Shown piece after piece: positions 1 through 7,964 of a DNA stretch of 44,288 nt. Position 1 is the stretch's first letter. Each line of letters starts with the position of its first letter. A program made the translations under genes and the position numbers. The stretch covers positions 1 to 44,288 of the forward strand of contig WRHW01000011.1 of NCBI GenBank assembly GCA_009783055.1, given 5' to 3'. Origin of the DNA: Holophagaceae bacterium (GTDB lineage Bacteria > Acidobacteriota > Holophagae > Holophagales > Holophagaceae). The notes beneath the pieces were generated by a model, which was given only the letters and a program-made list of their open reading frames with translations, made no database searches and was not told the DNA's origin.

Positions 1-64
1 GAGCTACAGCAGGCTCACCGATCCCAGAAAGGATCAACAGTCCCAAAGCAAGGTCACGCAACAT
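1..64 (-). CDS. N-terminus of an exported protein (partial)
   Basis: An ATG at 64 on the minus strand opens a frame running off the left edge of the window with no stop. The 21 visible residues begin MLRDLALGLLILSGIG and end in a small-residue stretch (PAVA), which looks like a signal peptide with a possible cleavage site. A weak purine patch (AGGG) lies about 8 nt upstream. Only the export signal can be inferred; the mature protein lies outside the window. Confidence 0.45.
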   Translation of the reverse strand, partial: MLRDLALGLLILSGIGEPAVA

Positions 65-296
65 TTATCACACCCTAAAAAACCCAAACCGCAAACAAAC
101 AGCAAACTATGGTAGGCCAAACTTTCAAAGCTCGATTATAACAGTTTATGATTTGCTAGTCTATTAGTTAGTTGGTAGTGCTAGGGATTTGGGATTAGGG
201 ATTAGGGATTAGTTGGCAGATACTCCACTTTTTTCTGGAACAATAGCCAATGTCGAACCATAATATAGTAAGGGACAGTAAACTCGGAGGTTCTGT
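65..296. other. Divergent intergenic region
   Basis: This stretch separates the leftward partial gene from the rightward TPR-protein gene and should hold both promoters. I see no convincing -35/-10 pair. It contains a four-unit heptamer repeat at 183-210 and, at 286-290, the GGAGG ribosome binding site of the next gene. Confidence 0.5.
183..210. repeat. Tandem heptamer repeat, 4 units
   Basis: Four consecutive 7-nt units AGGGATT, TGGGATT, AGGGATT, AGGGATT. The 7-nt period is the same as in the ACTGANN arrays elsewhere in this window, though the unit sequence differs. Confidence 0.8.
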
Positions 297-1316
297 ATGA
301 GAAACCTATTTTTTTGTGCAATCGCAATAACAATGCCATTTTCGCTCTCAGCCCAGTCAACTGGGAGGATGATAGGAAAGGTGACTGATTCTGCCGGCAA
401 GCCAATACCTACAGCAACGCTTGTTTTGAAGAGAATTGGTACTAACCAGTCTAGAGAAATCAAAGTAAATTCAAATGGTAGCTACTTGCAGGTTGGTCTA
501 GGCCCCTACGAATATGATCTGACAGTTACCGCCAAAGGGTATGTTGAACACAAAGAGGTAGTAAAAATCCCTCTGGGTGAAGCCCTGACAAAGGAAATAG
601 TACTAATAACTCCAGCGGAAGCCACCAATGCAAACCCGCAAGCTCAGCCCGCTGGCAGGGAGTCAGCCATTGATGCTGTTAGTGCCTACAACGAAGCAGG
701 CCAGTTATTCAACGACAAAAAATATTCACAGGCAATGGAAATATCTGAGCAGGCGGTTTCATTTTTTAGTAAATCAATTGAGGAAAGCTCAGGCGAGGCT
801 CCTAGCGAAGTGCAAAAACACTTATTATCAGCAAAAAAGTTGTATGCCCTATCTATGTTTGAAACTGGTAACGCTGACAAATCGCTACGCTCGGAACTCT
901 GGCTCAAGGCCGAGCCAGTTTTATTAGAATGTTTGGAAAAGATGCCAGGCGATTCTGCCTTCGCCCAGTGTCTAGCAGAAATAGCCGGAATGAAGGGCGA
1001 TACAGAAGCCGCCAGCAAATACATAGACATGGTAGAAAAAATTGATGGGCCAATAGCGGGTAATTCATATAACAGAGGTGTCGACCTGTATAACGCCGGC
1101 AAAACAACCGAGGCTCTGCCACACTTCAAGCGGGCTATCGAGCTAGACCCAAAGATGCCTGAAGCATATTATTTGCTCGCAATGTGCGAATTAGGGGAAG
1201 GGGATTTCGCAACAGCCAAGACAAACCTACAAAAATATTTAGCGATGGCTCCAAAAGGCAAATTTGCAAGCGAGGCACAAGAAATATTGGCAGACCCAGC
1301 CTTTAAGTCCAATTAA
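297..1316 (+). CDS. Exported carboxypeptidase-regulatory-like / TPR protein
   Basis: The protein has 339 residues, begins with a signal peptide (MRNLFFCAIAITMPFSLSAQ, likely cleavage near residue 20) and continues with a beta-sandwich segment of the carboxypeptidase-regulatory-like type (about residues 22-102; GKVTDSAGKPIPTATLVLK is typical). An Ala/Pro-rich linker follows, then helical repeats from about 125. The last repeats (about 255-330) fit TPR consensus well (YNAGKTTEALPHFKRAIELD, then a YYLLAMCELGEGD segment). GGAGG at 286-290 lies 6 nt before the ATG and fixes the start. Such proteins usually act as periplasmic or outer-membrane-associated scaffolds. The specific partner is unknown; the following envelope genes (S41-like, YibQ-like) suggest an envelope role. 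Function beyond scaffold is inference. Confidence 0.8.
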   Translation: MRNLFFCAIAITMPFSLSAQSTGRMIGKVTDSAGKPIPTATLVLKRIGTNQSREIKVNSNGSYLQVGLGPYEYDLTVTAKGYVEHKEVVKIPLGEALTKEIVLITPAEATNANPQAQPAGRESAIDAVSAYNEAGQLFNDKKYSQAMEISEQAVSFFSKSIEESSGEAPSEVQKHLLSAKKLYALSMFETGNADKSLRSELWLKAEPVLLECLEKMPGDSAFAQCLAEIAGMKGDTEAASKYIDMVEKIDGPIAGNSYNRGVDLYNAGKTTEALPHFKRAIELDPKMPEAYYLLAMCELGEGDFATAKTNLQKYLAMAPKGKFASEAQEILADPAFKSN

Positions 1317-1413
1317 CAAAGGTATAAATGTTTGGTGTAAGTGCAAAACCATGCCCGATGACAAAAAACGAGTTAGATAGGCCATCAAAAACAGAGGAGA
1401 TAATATCTTTCAA

Positions 1414-2685
1414 ATGCACCAACGATCATGGATTACAATGCTCACCCTACCATTGGTCGCAGTGTTTACTGCGCCAATGTTTTTAAGGCAAGAACCAAAA
1501 CCATTAGAACTGAGGCAGAAAGTTGCCACTGTTGATGACCCCTTGGCTGGCTTGGCAGATATTCAAGACGTGTTGGTACTCATCAAAGAAAACCACGTAG
1601 ACGTGCCAGACATCGGCAAAGCACTCGCAGGAGGAATGCAGGCCGCATTACAGCGCGCAAATCTACTCAATTCCTACATATCTCCAGAAGAAGCCCACCT
1701 AACAGACCCAGGGCCTGGTGAAACCGGTCTTACACTCCTAAAGCAAAGTATTGTAGCTATCGTATCAGGTGTAGTGCCCGATAGCCCCGCAGATGAGGCA
1801 GGGATAAAGATTGGCGATGTTGTCAGAAAGCTAAACGGAGAATCCATCGTGGCTCTGAGCCAATGGGCGATAGAGCGAAAGCTACGGGGGGCAGTAGGTA
1901 GCGAAATATCATTAGCTCTGATGCCCAATAATTCCGCAGAACAAAAAAAGGTAGTGTTGGCCAGAAGCGCACCTAAGGCAGTAGCCATCCAGTATAGGTT
2001 TGAAGCAAGCGCAAATACCGTAGTATTGACCGACATAAAAGCAGGACGCGCAAAAGAGCTGGAAAAAATATTTATTAAAGCTGATTCATCGTTACCCCTA
2101 GTGATTGACCTCCGAACTTGTAACGGTGGTAGTTATCAAGAAGCCGCGCAAATTTCTGCCATGCTTGGTTGCAGTGGCATTTTCGCAACCCTTCAAGAAA
2201 CAGGCCAGCCCGACCAACCGCTTGAAATACCCCAATATGGAAGACCTATGTTTTCTAAAATTGCAGTATTGATTGGGTCAGGGACAATTGGCCCATCAGA
2301 AACCCTAGCAGTTGCACTAAAACAACTTGGGAAAAAAAGTTTAGAAACACCATCAATCAAAAAGACAGTTGTTTTTTTGGGAGAACGCACTTATGGACAA
2401 GCAGTAGAACGCACCCGATACAACCTCAAACAGGGGGGGGCGGTAGAACTTGTCACAAAGTGCTGGTTAGGCGCAAGTGGAGAAAAGCTGGGATTGGCAT
2501 CTGCAGGAGGGCGACTCGATAAGACAGGTTTAGTGCCGGATTACTCTCTGAGAGGGATTCCAGACAACAACGAACTTCTGCCACGGATATTGGAAGCATT
2601 GGAAAAAGGTACCATTAAACCAAAAGACACCTCACAAAAAGTAGCTACTTTCAAGCAAGAATTATCTTCTAGCGACGTGGTATAA
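1414..2685 (+). CDS. S41 (CtpA/Tsp)-family protein, probably catalytically dead
   Basis: The protein has 423 residues with an N-terminal hydrophobic segment (residues 6-24, signal peptide or anchor), a PDZ domain (about 105-185; SGVVPDSPADEAGIKIGDVV) and a C-terminal S41 tail-protease fold (about 200-385). S41 enzymes use a Ser/Lys dyad (E. coli Tsp S430 and K455). The ungapped alignment of the Tsp segment containing SASASE with residues 287-296 here (IGSGTIGPSE) puts Gly293 at the nucleophile position, and GERTYGQA (323-330) puts Gln329 where the family has Lys in FGKG. Both catalytic residues therefore appear lost although the fold motifs remain (IDLRTCNGG at 231-239). It is followed after 7 nt by a YibQ-like gene, echoing the envC-ctpA-yibQ order of proteobacteria. 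GAGGAGA at 1394-1400 lies rather far (about 14 nt) from this ATG, so the start is less certain. Confidence 0.8.
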   Translation: MHQRSWITMLTLPLVAVFTAPMFLRQEPKPLELRQKVATVDDPLAGLADIQDVLVLIKENHVDVPDIGKALAGGMQAALQRANLLNSYISPEEAHLTDPGPGETGLTLLKQSIVAIVSGVVPDSPADEAGIKIGDVVRKLNGESIVALSQWAIERKLRGAVGSEISLALMPNNSAEQKKVVLARSAPKAVAIQYRFEASANTVVLTDIKAGRAKELEKIFIKADSSLPLVIDLRTCNGGSYQEAAQISAMLGCSGIFATLQETGQPDQPLEIPQYGRPMFSKIAVLIGSGTIGPSETLAVALKQLGKKSLETPSIKKTVVFLGERTYGQAVERTRYNLKQGGAVELVTKCWLGASGEKLGLASAGGRLDKTGLVPDYSLRGIPDNNELLPRILEALEKGTIKPKDTSQKVATFKQELSSSDVV

Positions 2686-2692
2686 AGGCACA

Positions 2693-3613
2693 GTGTCAAA
2701 AAAAACAAAAAAAAAATCAAAAAAACAATCGCTCATACATTGGGCAATTGGCCTTTTGTCGCTTTGCATTTTTATGATGATTTTGTATCAAGCAAATTGT
2801 CAGAAAAAAAATGAAAACAATAATCCAGCAACACAAACTCCGTTAGTTGAGATACCGCCTAGTACCGAACCAACCCCCACATCCCACACCCCGCCAAAGG
2901 CAAATAGTAGTAATAGCAACACCGCATCAAAAGCCAAGACACAGCCTCCCCGAATAGCACTAGTGATAGACGATCTAGGCCAGGCAGAGTCTTCGCTAGT
3001 TTCTAGGGTATGTTCCCTAAAGGTACCGATAACCGTGGCAGTCCTACCCTTTTTATCGCACACAAAGGAAAACGCCAGCCTAGCCAACACCAAGGGAGCA
3101 GAAATAATTCTTCACATGCCGATGGAACCACTTGGTTATCCAGGCCCCGGCAAGCACCCGGGAGAAGGGGCAATTTTTTATAGTCAAACAGAAACAGAAG
3201 TTCGACAAAACATAGCAAGAGCCATGGATAATATTCCCTACGCAAAAGGCATGAACAACCACATGGGTAGCCGCATTACGCCCGACCGCGACAGGATGGC
3301 ATGGATACTGGAAGAAGCCAAAGCGCGCAAATGGTATTTTCTCGACAGCAGAACCGAAAAAGACACAATTGGCCTAGAAGTAGCCAGAGAGCTAGGTATC
3401 CCTGCCCTAGAGAGAAAAATTTTTTTAGACGACGACCCCAACCCAACCGAAATGCACAAGCAGTGGGAAAGGGCAATGTCTTTAGCCCGACAGGATGGAC
3501 GGGTAGTTATCATAGGCCACATCCACCCAGAAACAGTATCCTTTTTGGAAAAGGTACTGCCCAAAGCAAGCCTAGAAGCCACCTTTGTAAAAGCGTCCGC
3601 ACTAGCAAGATGA
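2693..3613 (+). CDS. Divergent polysaccharide deacetylase (YibQ-like)
   Basis: The protein has 306 residues and starts at GTG, with AAAGG 4 nt upstream. It has a lysine-rich cytoplasmic N-terminus (1-12), one membrane segment (about 14-33), a Pro/Ser/Thr/Asn-rich linker (about 40-85) and a NodB-like catalytic fold of the divergent polysaccharide deacetylase family (PF04748) from about 86 to the end. Family motifs are visible: IALVIDDLG with D93/D94, ILHMPMEP with H141, GMNNHMGS with H190, FLDSRT, and VVIIGHIHPET near the C-terminus. Together they suggest a metal-dependent periplasmic hydrolase acting on cell-wall or envelope glycans; the true substrate of this family is not established. It is translationally close to the S41-like gene (7 nt). 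The opening codons form an A-rich tract (2697-2727) prone to slippage or sequencing error. Confidence 0.88.
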   Translation: MSKKTKKKSKKQSLIHWAIGLLSLCIFMMILYQANCQKKNENNNPATQTPLVEIPPSTEPTPTSHTPPKANSSNSNTASKAKTQPPRIALVIDDLGQAESSLVSRVCSLKVPITVAVLPFLSHTKENASLANTKGAEIILHMPMEPLGYPGPGKHPGEGAIFYSQTETEVRQNIARAMDNIPYAKGMNNHMGSRITPDRDRMAWILEEAKARKWYFLDSRTEKDTIGLEVARELGIPALERKIFLDDDPNPTEMHKQWERAMSLARQDGRVVIIGHIHPETVSFLEKVLPKASLEATFVKASALAR

Positions 3614-3666
3614 TGCTAGGTATGAGATTCGCTATCGCCACAGGTACAGTCTACAACTCCGTTGTT

Positions 3667-4752
3667 TCAAAACCCCAAATGGGATTGAAAATGGCTCAAA
3701 CTATTCAGACACTTTTCCACCGCAAGGTTGGCGGATGGTTTAGACATAGATTCGCGCAATTTTGAATCAGACATCATTGCAGACAAGGCAGAAAATAGCC
3801 TTTCATCAAAGCCCTGCCCTTGCTCAACCATCTGTCCATGGTTTTCATTTGTAAACGCTATCGCATTATGTCTTTGATGGTCGCCTGCACTTGTCGGGAG
3901 TGGAACCATCACAGTGGGTCTGCCCGCAACTAATAGTTCAGCACAAGTGCTGGCCCCGGATCGACTAATAACCAGGCTTGCACTCTCCATCACAATATCC
4001 ATATTTTCGATGTAAGGCACAATCGTATGTCTAGGGTGGCGGGGCAATTTACTACAGCTTTCAATTTCTTTATGGCCAACCTGATGAAATATTTCCCAAT
4101 CAGATTGCCTCTCCAATAATTTTTCTCCGATAGAAAAAACAGCAGAATTAATGGCTCTGGCTCCCCCGCTACCCCCCAGTACGAGTAGCCTGTGGGGAGG
4201 AAACAAGGTTTTGATAGATGCAAAAGATCGCAAAAACGGACTCCGCACGGGTGTGCCGACATAAGCACAATTGGCACCAGGCAATAAGGTTTTCGCCGCA
4301 GACATCCCCAACCAAACCGCCTTTGCATTTTTGGCAGTTAGCCTAACAATTAGCCCCGGAGCCGCATTGGACTCATGGATAAAGTAAGGAATACCTAAAG
4401 ACTTAGCGGCATAGAGAGCCGCCCCTGCCCCATAGCCGCCAGTACCAATAACCGCCAGAGGTCTCTGTACTTTCCATATACTAATTAGAAAATTTCGAGC
4501 GGAGTACATGCGCCAAAGTGCACGCAAAGCCCTAATAGGCGATCTAGAAAGGCCATCTACATCAAGTAGCAAGTATTGCCAATTACTCTTTGGCAAAAGA
4601 CGACTTTCAATACCCTCTTTCGCCCCGACAAAAACTATTGAGCGGTCAGGCCACTTGAGTTGAGCCGCCTCTGCTAGGGCAACTGCGGGATAAAAATGCC
4701 CCCCTGTGCCGCCACCGGTAAATACTAGTGAATCTGTGAAGTTAATATCCAT
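3667..4752 (-). CDS. murG: UDP-GlcNAc:undecaprenyl-PP-MurNAc-pentapeptide GlcNAc transferase
   Basis: MurG adds GlcNAc to lipid I to make lipid II, at the inner face of the cytoplasmic membrane. The 361-residue protein has the glycine loop FTGGGTGGHFYPA (G13-H19), the second-domain loop LVLGGSGGARAINSAV, and the donor-binding region ISRSGASTCAELLVAGRP followed by VPLPTSAGDHQRHNA, all characteristic. Length matches the family (about 355-365). A TTG at 4761 would add three residues and overlap nadB by 8 nt. I prefer the ATG at 4752 because AGGA lies 9 nt before it, placing the start just after the nadB stop. murG normally sits in the dcw division cluster; here it follows nadB in a two-gene unit and no other mur/fts gene is in the window. 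Confidence 0.95.
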   Translation of the reverse strand: MDINFTDSLVFTGGGTGGHFYPAVALAEAAQLKWPDRSIVFVGAKEGIESRLLPKSNWQYLLLDVDGLSRSPIRALRALWRMYSARNFLISIWKVQRPLAVIGTGGYGAGAALYAAKSLGIPYFIHESNAAPGLIVRLTAKNAKAVWLGMSAAKTLLPGANCAYVGTPVRSPFLRSFASIKTLFPPHRLLVLGGSGGARAINSAVFSIGEKLLERQSDWEIFHQVGHKEIESCSKLPRHPRHTIVPYIENMDIVMESASLVISRSGASTCAELLVAGRPTVMVPLPTSAGDHQRHNAIAFTNENHGQMVEQGQGFDERLFSALSAMMSDSKLRESMSKPSANLAVEKCLNSLSHFQSHLGF

Positions 4753-4753
4753 C

Positions 4754-6319
4754 CTAATCAATCCTAAAATGGCAACCGCGGCTCTCAGGATTTTGGAGGG
4801 CGGCTTTTAGTACTAGCCTTGCACAAATAATTCCATTACGGAGTTCGAGCAATTGTTTAGAAACTGGTGCACGCCTATAAAAGGCCTCGATTCGGTGATA
4901 TAAGTAGCCGATGTCTTCCCGCGCCCTCTCCAGACGATCCTTAGTGCGAACAATTCCTGCATAGTTCCACATCGTCGAGCGAATGCTAACCCAGTCCTGC
5001 TCGATCAGTAGGGGATCTGGCTCAACAGGTTCGAGCACCGGTTGCCAAGGCCGGATAGAGGTTATATCGGGGAGCGCATATTTTTTGCAATCCTCAGATA
5101 CAGCACTGGCGGCACGATAGCCCCAAAGCATCCCCTCAAGAAGGCTAGAGCTCGCCAAACGGTTAGCCCCATGAACACCCGTACACGCCACTTCTCCAAC
5201 AGCATAAAGGCCGTCCATGCTAGTTCTGCCCTCCAAGTCAACCCATACTCCGCCACAAAAATAGTGAGCGGCAGGTACAACTGGAACCAGCTCGTGGCGC
5301 GGGTCTATGCCCTCCGATAGACATGCCATAAATACCGTTGGGAAACGCTCTGCCAGATCCATCTTGGCAACAAGTGGCGATAAATCCAGATACACACAGG
5401 CTTTGGCCGAATTAGCCATCTCATCAAAAATAGCCCGGCAAACCCTGTCCCTAGGAGCCAGTTCCATCTCTTCCGGTTCAAAATCGGCCATAAACCGTTT
5501 GCGCTCAGCGTTTAGCAAGAAAGCCCCTTCGCCTCGCAAGGCTTCAGTTAGTAACTTACGGGGTCGCCCCTGAACATAAAGTGTAGTGGGATGAAACTGC
5601 ATATATTCACAATTAACGATTCGGACATTTGCTCGGTAGGCCGCCGCCAGGCCATCACCTGTAGCACCGCCAGGATTGCTAGTATGCAGATATATATAGC
5701 CAAGCCCGCCAGTAGCAAGGATTGTTCGCTTGGCTACCACCATAGCCACATCCCCTGTAGGCTCCAGTAAATACGCCCCCAAAACCTTGATTGGGTCGTA
5801 AACCGCCCTAGGATTGGTTGCATGGTGCGGAGTAGTAATCAAGTCAACCAAGCAAGTTTTTTCCAGCACACGAATGTTTGGATGCCCTGCTACCTTGGCC
5901 GAAAGAGCCGTCTGGATAGCCATACCAGTTGCATCTTTGACATGGTAAATGCGCCGCGAGCTATGAGCCGCCTCAGCAGTGGTCATAGGCTGACCACTAG
6001 AAGGCTCTAGTTCAAAAGGCACATCAATTTGCTTCCACAAAAAATCCCTAGTAAGCAATGGTCCCTCCGAGGCCAGCATCGCAACAGCCTCCGAGCGACA
6101 AAGGCCAGCCCCTGCTACCTCCAGGTCTCTGGCCAATAATTCAGGGCTGTCGCCAGACTGAGAGAGGCCGATGATACCCCCTTGAGCTTGGGCAGTATTG
6201 CTTTCAGAAAAGTCATCTTTGGAAACGATAATTACATTTGCACCCAATTCCGCGGCGCGTAACGCGGCAACACATCCAGCCGCCCCCGCGCCAATTACCA
6301 GCACATCACAAGAATTCAT
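4754..6319 (-). CDS. nadB: L-aspartate oxidase
   Basis: NadB oxidises L-aspartate to iminoaspartate with FAD, the first step of de novo NAD synthesis in the cytoplasm. The 521-residue protein starts with a Rossmann FAD motif (VLVIGAGAAGCVAALRAAEL, residues 7-26), followed by SNTAQAQGGI, the substrate-region motif EYMQFHPTTLY, and VGEVACTGVHGANRLASSS near the FAD-binding end, all typical of NadB in the succinate dehydrogenase/fumarate reductase flavoprotein superfamily. HPTTL together with the absence of an SdhA-type histidine attachment context favours NadB over FrdA. GGAG lies 4 nt before the ATG. nadA and nadC are not in the window. It is the upstream member of a nadB-murG unit. Confidence 0.93.
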   Translation of the reverse strand: MNSCDVLVIGAGAAGCVAALRAAELGANVIIVSKDDFSESNTAQAQGGIIGLSQSGDSPELLARDLEVAGAGLCRSEAVAMLASEGPLLTRDFLWKQIDVPFELEPSSGQPMTTAEAAHSSRRIYHVKDATGMAIQTALSAKVAGHPNIRVLEKTCLVDLITTPHHATNPRAVYDPIKVLGAYLLEPTGDVAMVVAKRTILATGGLGYIYLHTSNPGGATGDGLAAAYRANVRIVNCEYMQFHPTTLYVQGRPRKLLTEALRGEGAFLLNAERKRFMADFEPEEMELAPRDRVCRAIFDEMANSAKACVYLDLSPLVAKMDLAERFPTVFMACLSEGIDPRHELVPVVPAAHYFCGGVWVDLEGRTSMDGLYAVGEVACTGVHGANRLASSSLLEGMLWGYRAASAVSEDCKKYALPDITSIRPWQPVLEPVEPDPLLIEQDWVSIRSTMWNYAGIVRTKDRLERAREDIGYLYHRIEAFYRRAPVSKQLLELRNGIICARLVLKAALQNPESRGCHFRID

Positions 6320-6365
6320 AAGGCTCCATGTCGGTAGTTACTAGAGGGGTTGGTTGGCGGTGGGA

Positions 6366-6406
6366 CAGTTATCAGTTATCAGTTGGATTTTGGCTTGGTA
6401 GTCATG
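6366..6406 (-). repeat. Dispersed repeat copy 1: heptamers plus shared 28-nt flank
   Basis: On the minus strand this reads as a 28-nt sequence (6379-6406, beginning CATGACTACCAAGCC and ending ATCCAACTGA) running directly into heptamers ACTGATA, ACTGATA, ACTG (6366-6383). The same 28 nt occur exactly at 31122-31149 on the plus strand, again running into heptamers. It lies just upstream of nadB. Confidence 0.85.
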
Positions 6407-6486
6407 CTGAATGGTAGTTAATTGCTAGAAAAAAGCTGTGGTGGTATTGCCGTTTAATTTAGTTTTCAGTTGGTTGGTTTTGCAGG

Positions 6487-6858
6487 CTACTCCGCGGCAT
6501 AAGCAGAGACCTCTGCCAAATGTTTTCTTTCAGAATATTCAAGCAAGGCAGTTCTAATGGCCGAATGTAGCGATATGCCATCTTTTGCGGCAAGGGTCTT
6601 TAGGTCGTCCCAATATGCGGGCGACATTTTGATTGTTTTAGACACCACCGGTTGCACCTTAGTACCCGCTTTGGGTCTACCTTTTTCTGGCAAAAGATGA
6701 AGGTAGAGTGAAGGCACATGTGGACCCATCTCTTCTTCAACCTCTTTAACAATCTGAGCATAATTAGCCTGTATGTACTCGACGGTTTGCCCTTTCCCTT
6801 GGCATTCTCTGAACATTTCATCTTCAGTAACAAATTTTGGCAATATTTTCATAGGCAT
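6487..6858 (-). CDS. Probable antitoxin with ribbon-helix-helix-like C-terminus
   Basis: The protein has 123 residues and sits 9 nt downstream of a BrnT-like toxin gene, with GGAGGG 4 nt before its ATG. The C-terminal third (about 75-112; VSKTIKMSPAYWDDLKTLAA, then SLHSAIRTALLEY) has the strand-helix-helix pattern of ribbon-helix-helix DNA-binding antitoxins. The acidic middle segment (VKEVEEEMG) may form the toxin-binding region. Order toxin-then-antitoxin matches the BrnT/BrnA arrangement. Such antitoxins usually bind their own promoter. It could also be an antitoxin of another RHH family; the C-terminus does not match BrnA closely enough for a symbol. Confidence 0.6.
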   Translation of the reverse strand: MPMKILPKFVTEDEMFRECQGKGQTVEYIQANYAQIVKEVEEEMGPHVPSLYLHLLPEKGRPKAGTKVQPVVSKTIKMSPAYWDDLKTLAAKDGISLHSAIRTALLEYSERKHLAEVSAYAAE

Positions 6859-6867
6859 ACGACCCTC

Positions 6868-7110
6868 CTAGATTGTCCTTTTCTTTATCTGAAATGCTGT
6901 CACTGGGTAAATAGCCCGATCTTTTTCTACAACTTCAAATACTAAACGGTAATGCTTTTCCCTGATGGTTGCCTCAACAAAGTACCGCAATGGAAATTTA
7001 GAGGGTGAAATCGTAGCATATCCAGTCTGGTATATTTTTTCAGCGAACCATGGCTTGATATCGTGCAGGGCTATGTGAGCCGCGTTGGTACCATTCCAGA
7101 TATACTTCAT
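6868..7110 (-). CDS. BrnT-like toxin of a toxin-antitoxin pair
   Basis: The protein has 80 residues. The layout MKYIWNGTNAAHIALHDIKP, a central basic strand (RYFVEATIREKHYRLVFEV) and a terminal YPVTAFQIKKR resembles BrnT-type RelE-fold ribonucleases. The RHH-protein gene follows after 9 nt. The ATG has no Shine-Dalgarno sequence, and the promoter-like pair at 7117-7144 would start transcription almost at the ATG, so the mRNA may be leaderless. Family assignment rests on pattern and size only; another RelE-superfamily toxin is possible. Confidence 0.6.
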   Translation of the reverse strand: MKYIWNGTNAAHIALHDIKPWFAEKIYQTGYATISPSKFPLRYFVEATIREKHYRLVFEVVEKDRAIYPVTAFQIKKRTI

Positions 7111-7116
7111 CTATTA

Positions 7117-7144
7117 ACAGTACCACCCTTTTTTCATTTGTCAA
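7117..7144 (-). promoter_or_regulatory. Sigma70-like promoter of the toxin-antitoxin pair
   Basis: On the minus strand TTGACA (7144-7139), a 16-nt spacer and TACTGT (7122-7117). Initiation 6-7 nt past the -10 falls at 7111-7110, the toxin ATG, predicting a leaderless or near-leaderless transcript. Confidence 0.5.
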
Positions 7145-7177
7145 CACATCAAACAGTGGCCATTGGCCTTGCGTAGC

Positions 7178-7198
7178 TTTCAGTGATCAGTTATCAGA
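7178..7198 (-). repeat. Heptamer repeat, 3 units
   Basis: Read on the plus strand as TTTCAGT, GATCAGT, TATCAGA, i.e. three degenerate units of the ACTGANN family on the minus strand. It lies between the tolQ stop and the toxin-antitoxin pair. Confidence 0.65.
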
Positions 7199-7208
7199 CC
7201 AGTGGAGG

Positions 7209-7904
7209 TTATTTAGTTTCGGTAAAATTTCTTTCGCTTAGGCTTATAAACTCCAGAGAATAGTCATCTATCTCTGTCTGCCATTGTTTTAGTTGGCTTT
7301 GGAAAAAATTATAGGCCATAAGAGCAGGTATTGCGGCAATCAAACCCAAAGCAGTAGCCACCAGAGCTTCAGCAATAGGCACAGCCACAGTAACAAGGTT
7401 GGCATTTCCCATCTCACCAATACGTTGAAAAGCCTCGATAATGCCCCATACAGTTCCAAAAAGGCCAACAAATGGGCTTACCGCGGCAACGGTAGCCAAA
7501 ACCCCAAGAGACTTTTCCATGCGCCCCATTTCAACCACAGAAGCCCGTTGGAGCGACCTCTCCACCGCCTCCATATTGCGTATCTGAGATTTATTTCCGG
7601 GAGTGGCCTGGCGCAGTTGATAAATCACCTCGCCATAGCCCGCCAAAAACAGACCCAGCAAAGGGCTAAAGGAGTAGCTATTGCCCCTCCCCTTGAACTC
7701 TCTCCAATCAGTCGCCTTGCGAAAAGCAACCCGGAATTTTTCTGAAGCCCTGCGACTACGCTGGAAAAGTAGCACCTTTTGGAAAATCACCAGCCAGCTA
7801 AAAATCGAAAAACACAAAAGAATAATCAGTACAACTTTGGCAACAATACTGCCACTGGAGACTACAGCCCTTAGGTTTACCCCCTGCAGTAGCAAAAAAT
7901 ACAT
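7209..7904 (-). CDS. TolQ/ExbB-family proton channel subunit
   Basis: The protein has 231 residues of the MotA/TolQ/ExbB family (PF01618). It has one membrane helix near residues 16-38 (IVAKVVLIILLCFSIFSWLV), a cytoplasmic loop, and two C-terminal helices including the conserved LATVAAVSPFVGLFGTVWGI and LVATALGLIAAIPALMAYNF. TolQ/ExbB pentamers conduct protons and energise TolA/TonB. The partner TolR/ExbD is normally the next gene, but a toxin-antitoxin pair follows instead, so this copy is an orphan here. GGAGG lies 7 nt before the ATG, and a TATAAT -10 box lies at 7931-7926. Length and sequence favour TolQ, but ExbB cannot be excluded without the partner. Confidence 0.85.
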   Translation of the reverse strand: MYFLLLQGVNLRAVVSSGSIVAKVVLIILLCFSIFSWLVIFQKVLLFQRSRRASEKFRVAFRKATDWREFKGRGNSYSFSPLLGLFLAGYGEVIYQLRQATPGNKSQIRNMEAVERSLQRASVVEMGRMEKSLGVLATVAAVSPFVGLFGTVWGIIEAFQRIGEMGNANLVTVAVPIAEALVATALGLIAAIPALMAYNFFQSQLKQWQTEIDDYSLEFISLSERNFTETK

Positions 7905-7925
7905 ACACCATCCTCCAAAGTACCT

Positions 7926-7931
7926 ATTATA
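7926..7931 (-). promoter_or_regulatory. -10 box upstream of the tolQ-like gene
   Basis: A perfect TATAAT on the minus strand, 21 nt before the ATG, with GGAGG in between. No good -35 box stands 16-18 nt upstream; that position is occupied by the heptamer repeat at 7936-7963. Confidence 0.45.
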
Positions 7932-7935
7932 GCTG

Positions 7936-7963
7936 TTTCAGTGGTCAGTGATTAGTGTCCAGT
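7936..7963 (-). repeat. Heptamer repeat, 4 units
   Basis: On the plus strand TTTCAGT, GGTCAGT, GATTAGT, GTCCAGT, four 7-nt units of the ACTGANN family in reverse complement. It fills the space between the tolQ -10 box and the hairpin at 7965-8000. Confidence 0.75.
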
Positions 7964-7964
7964 T

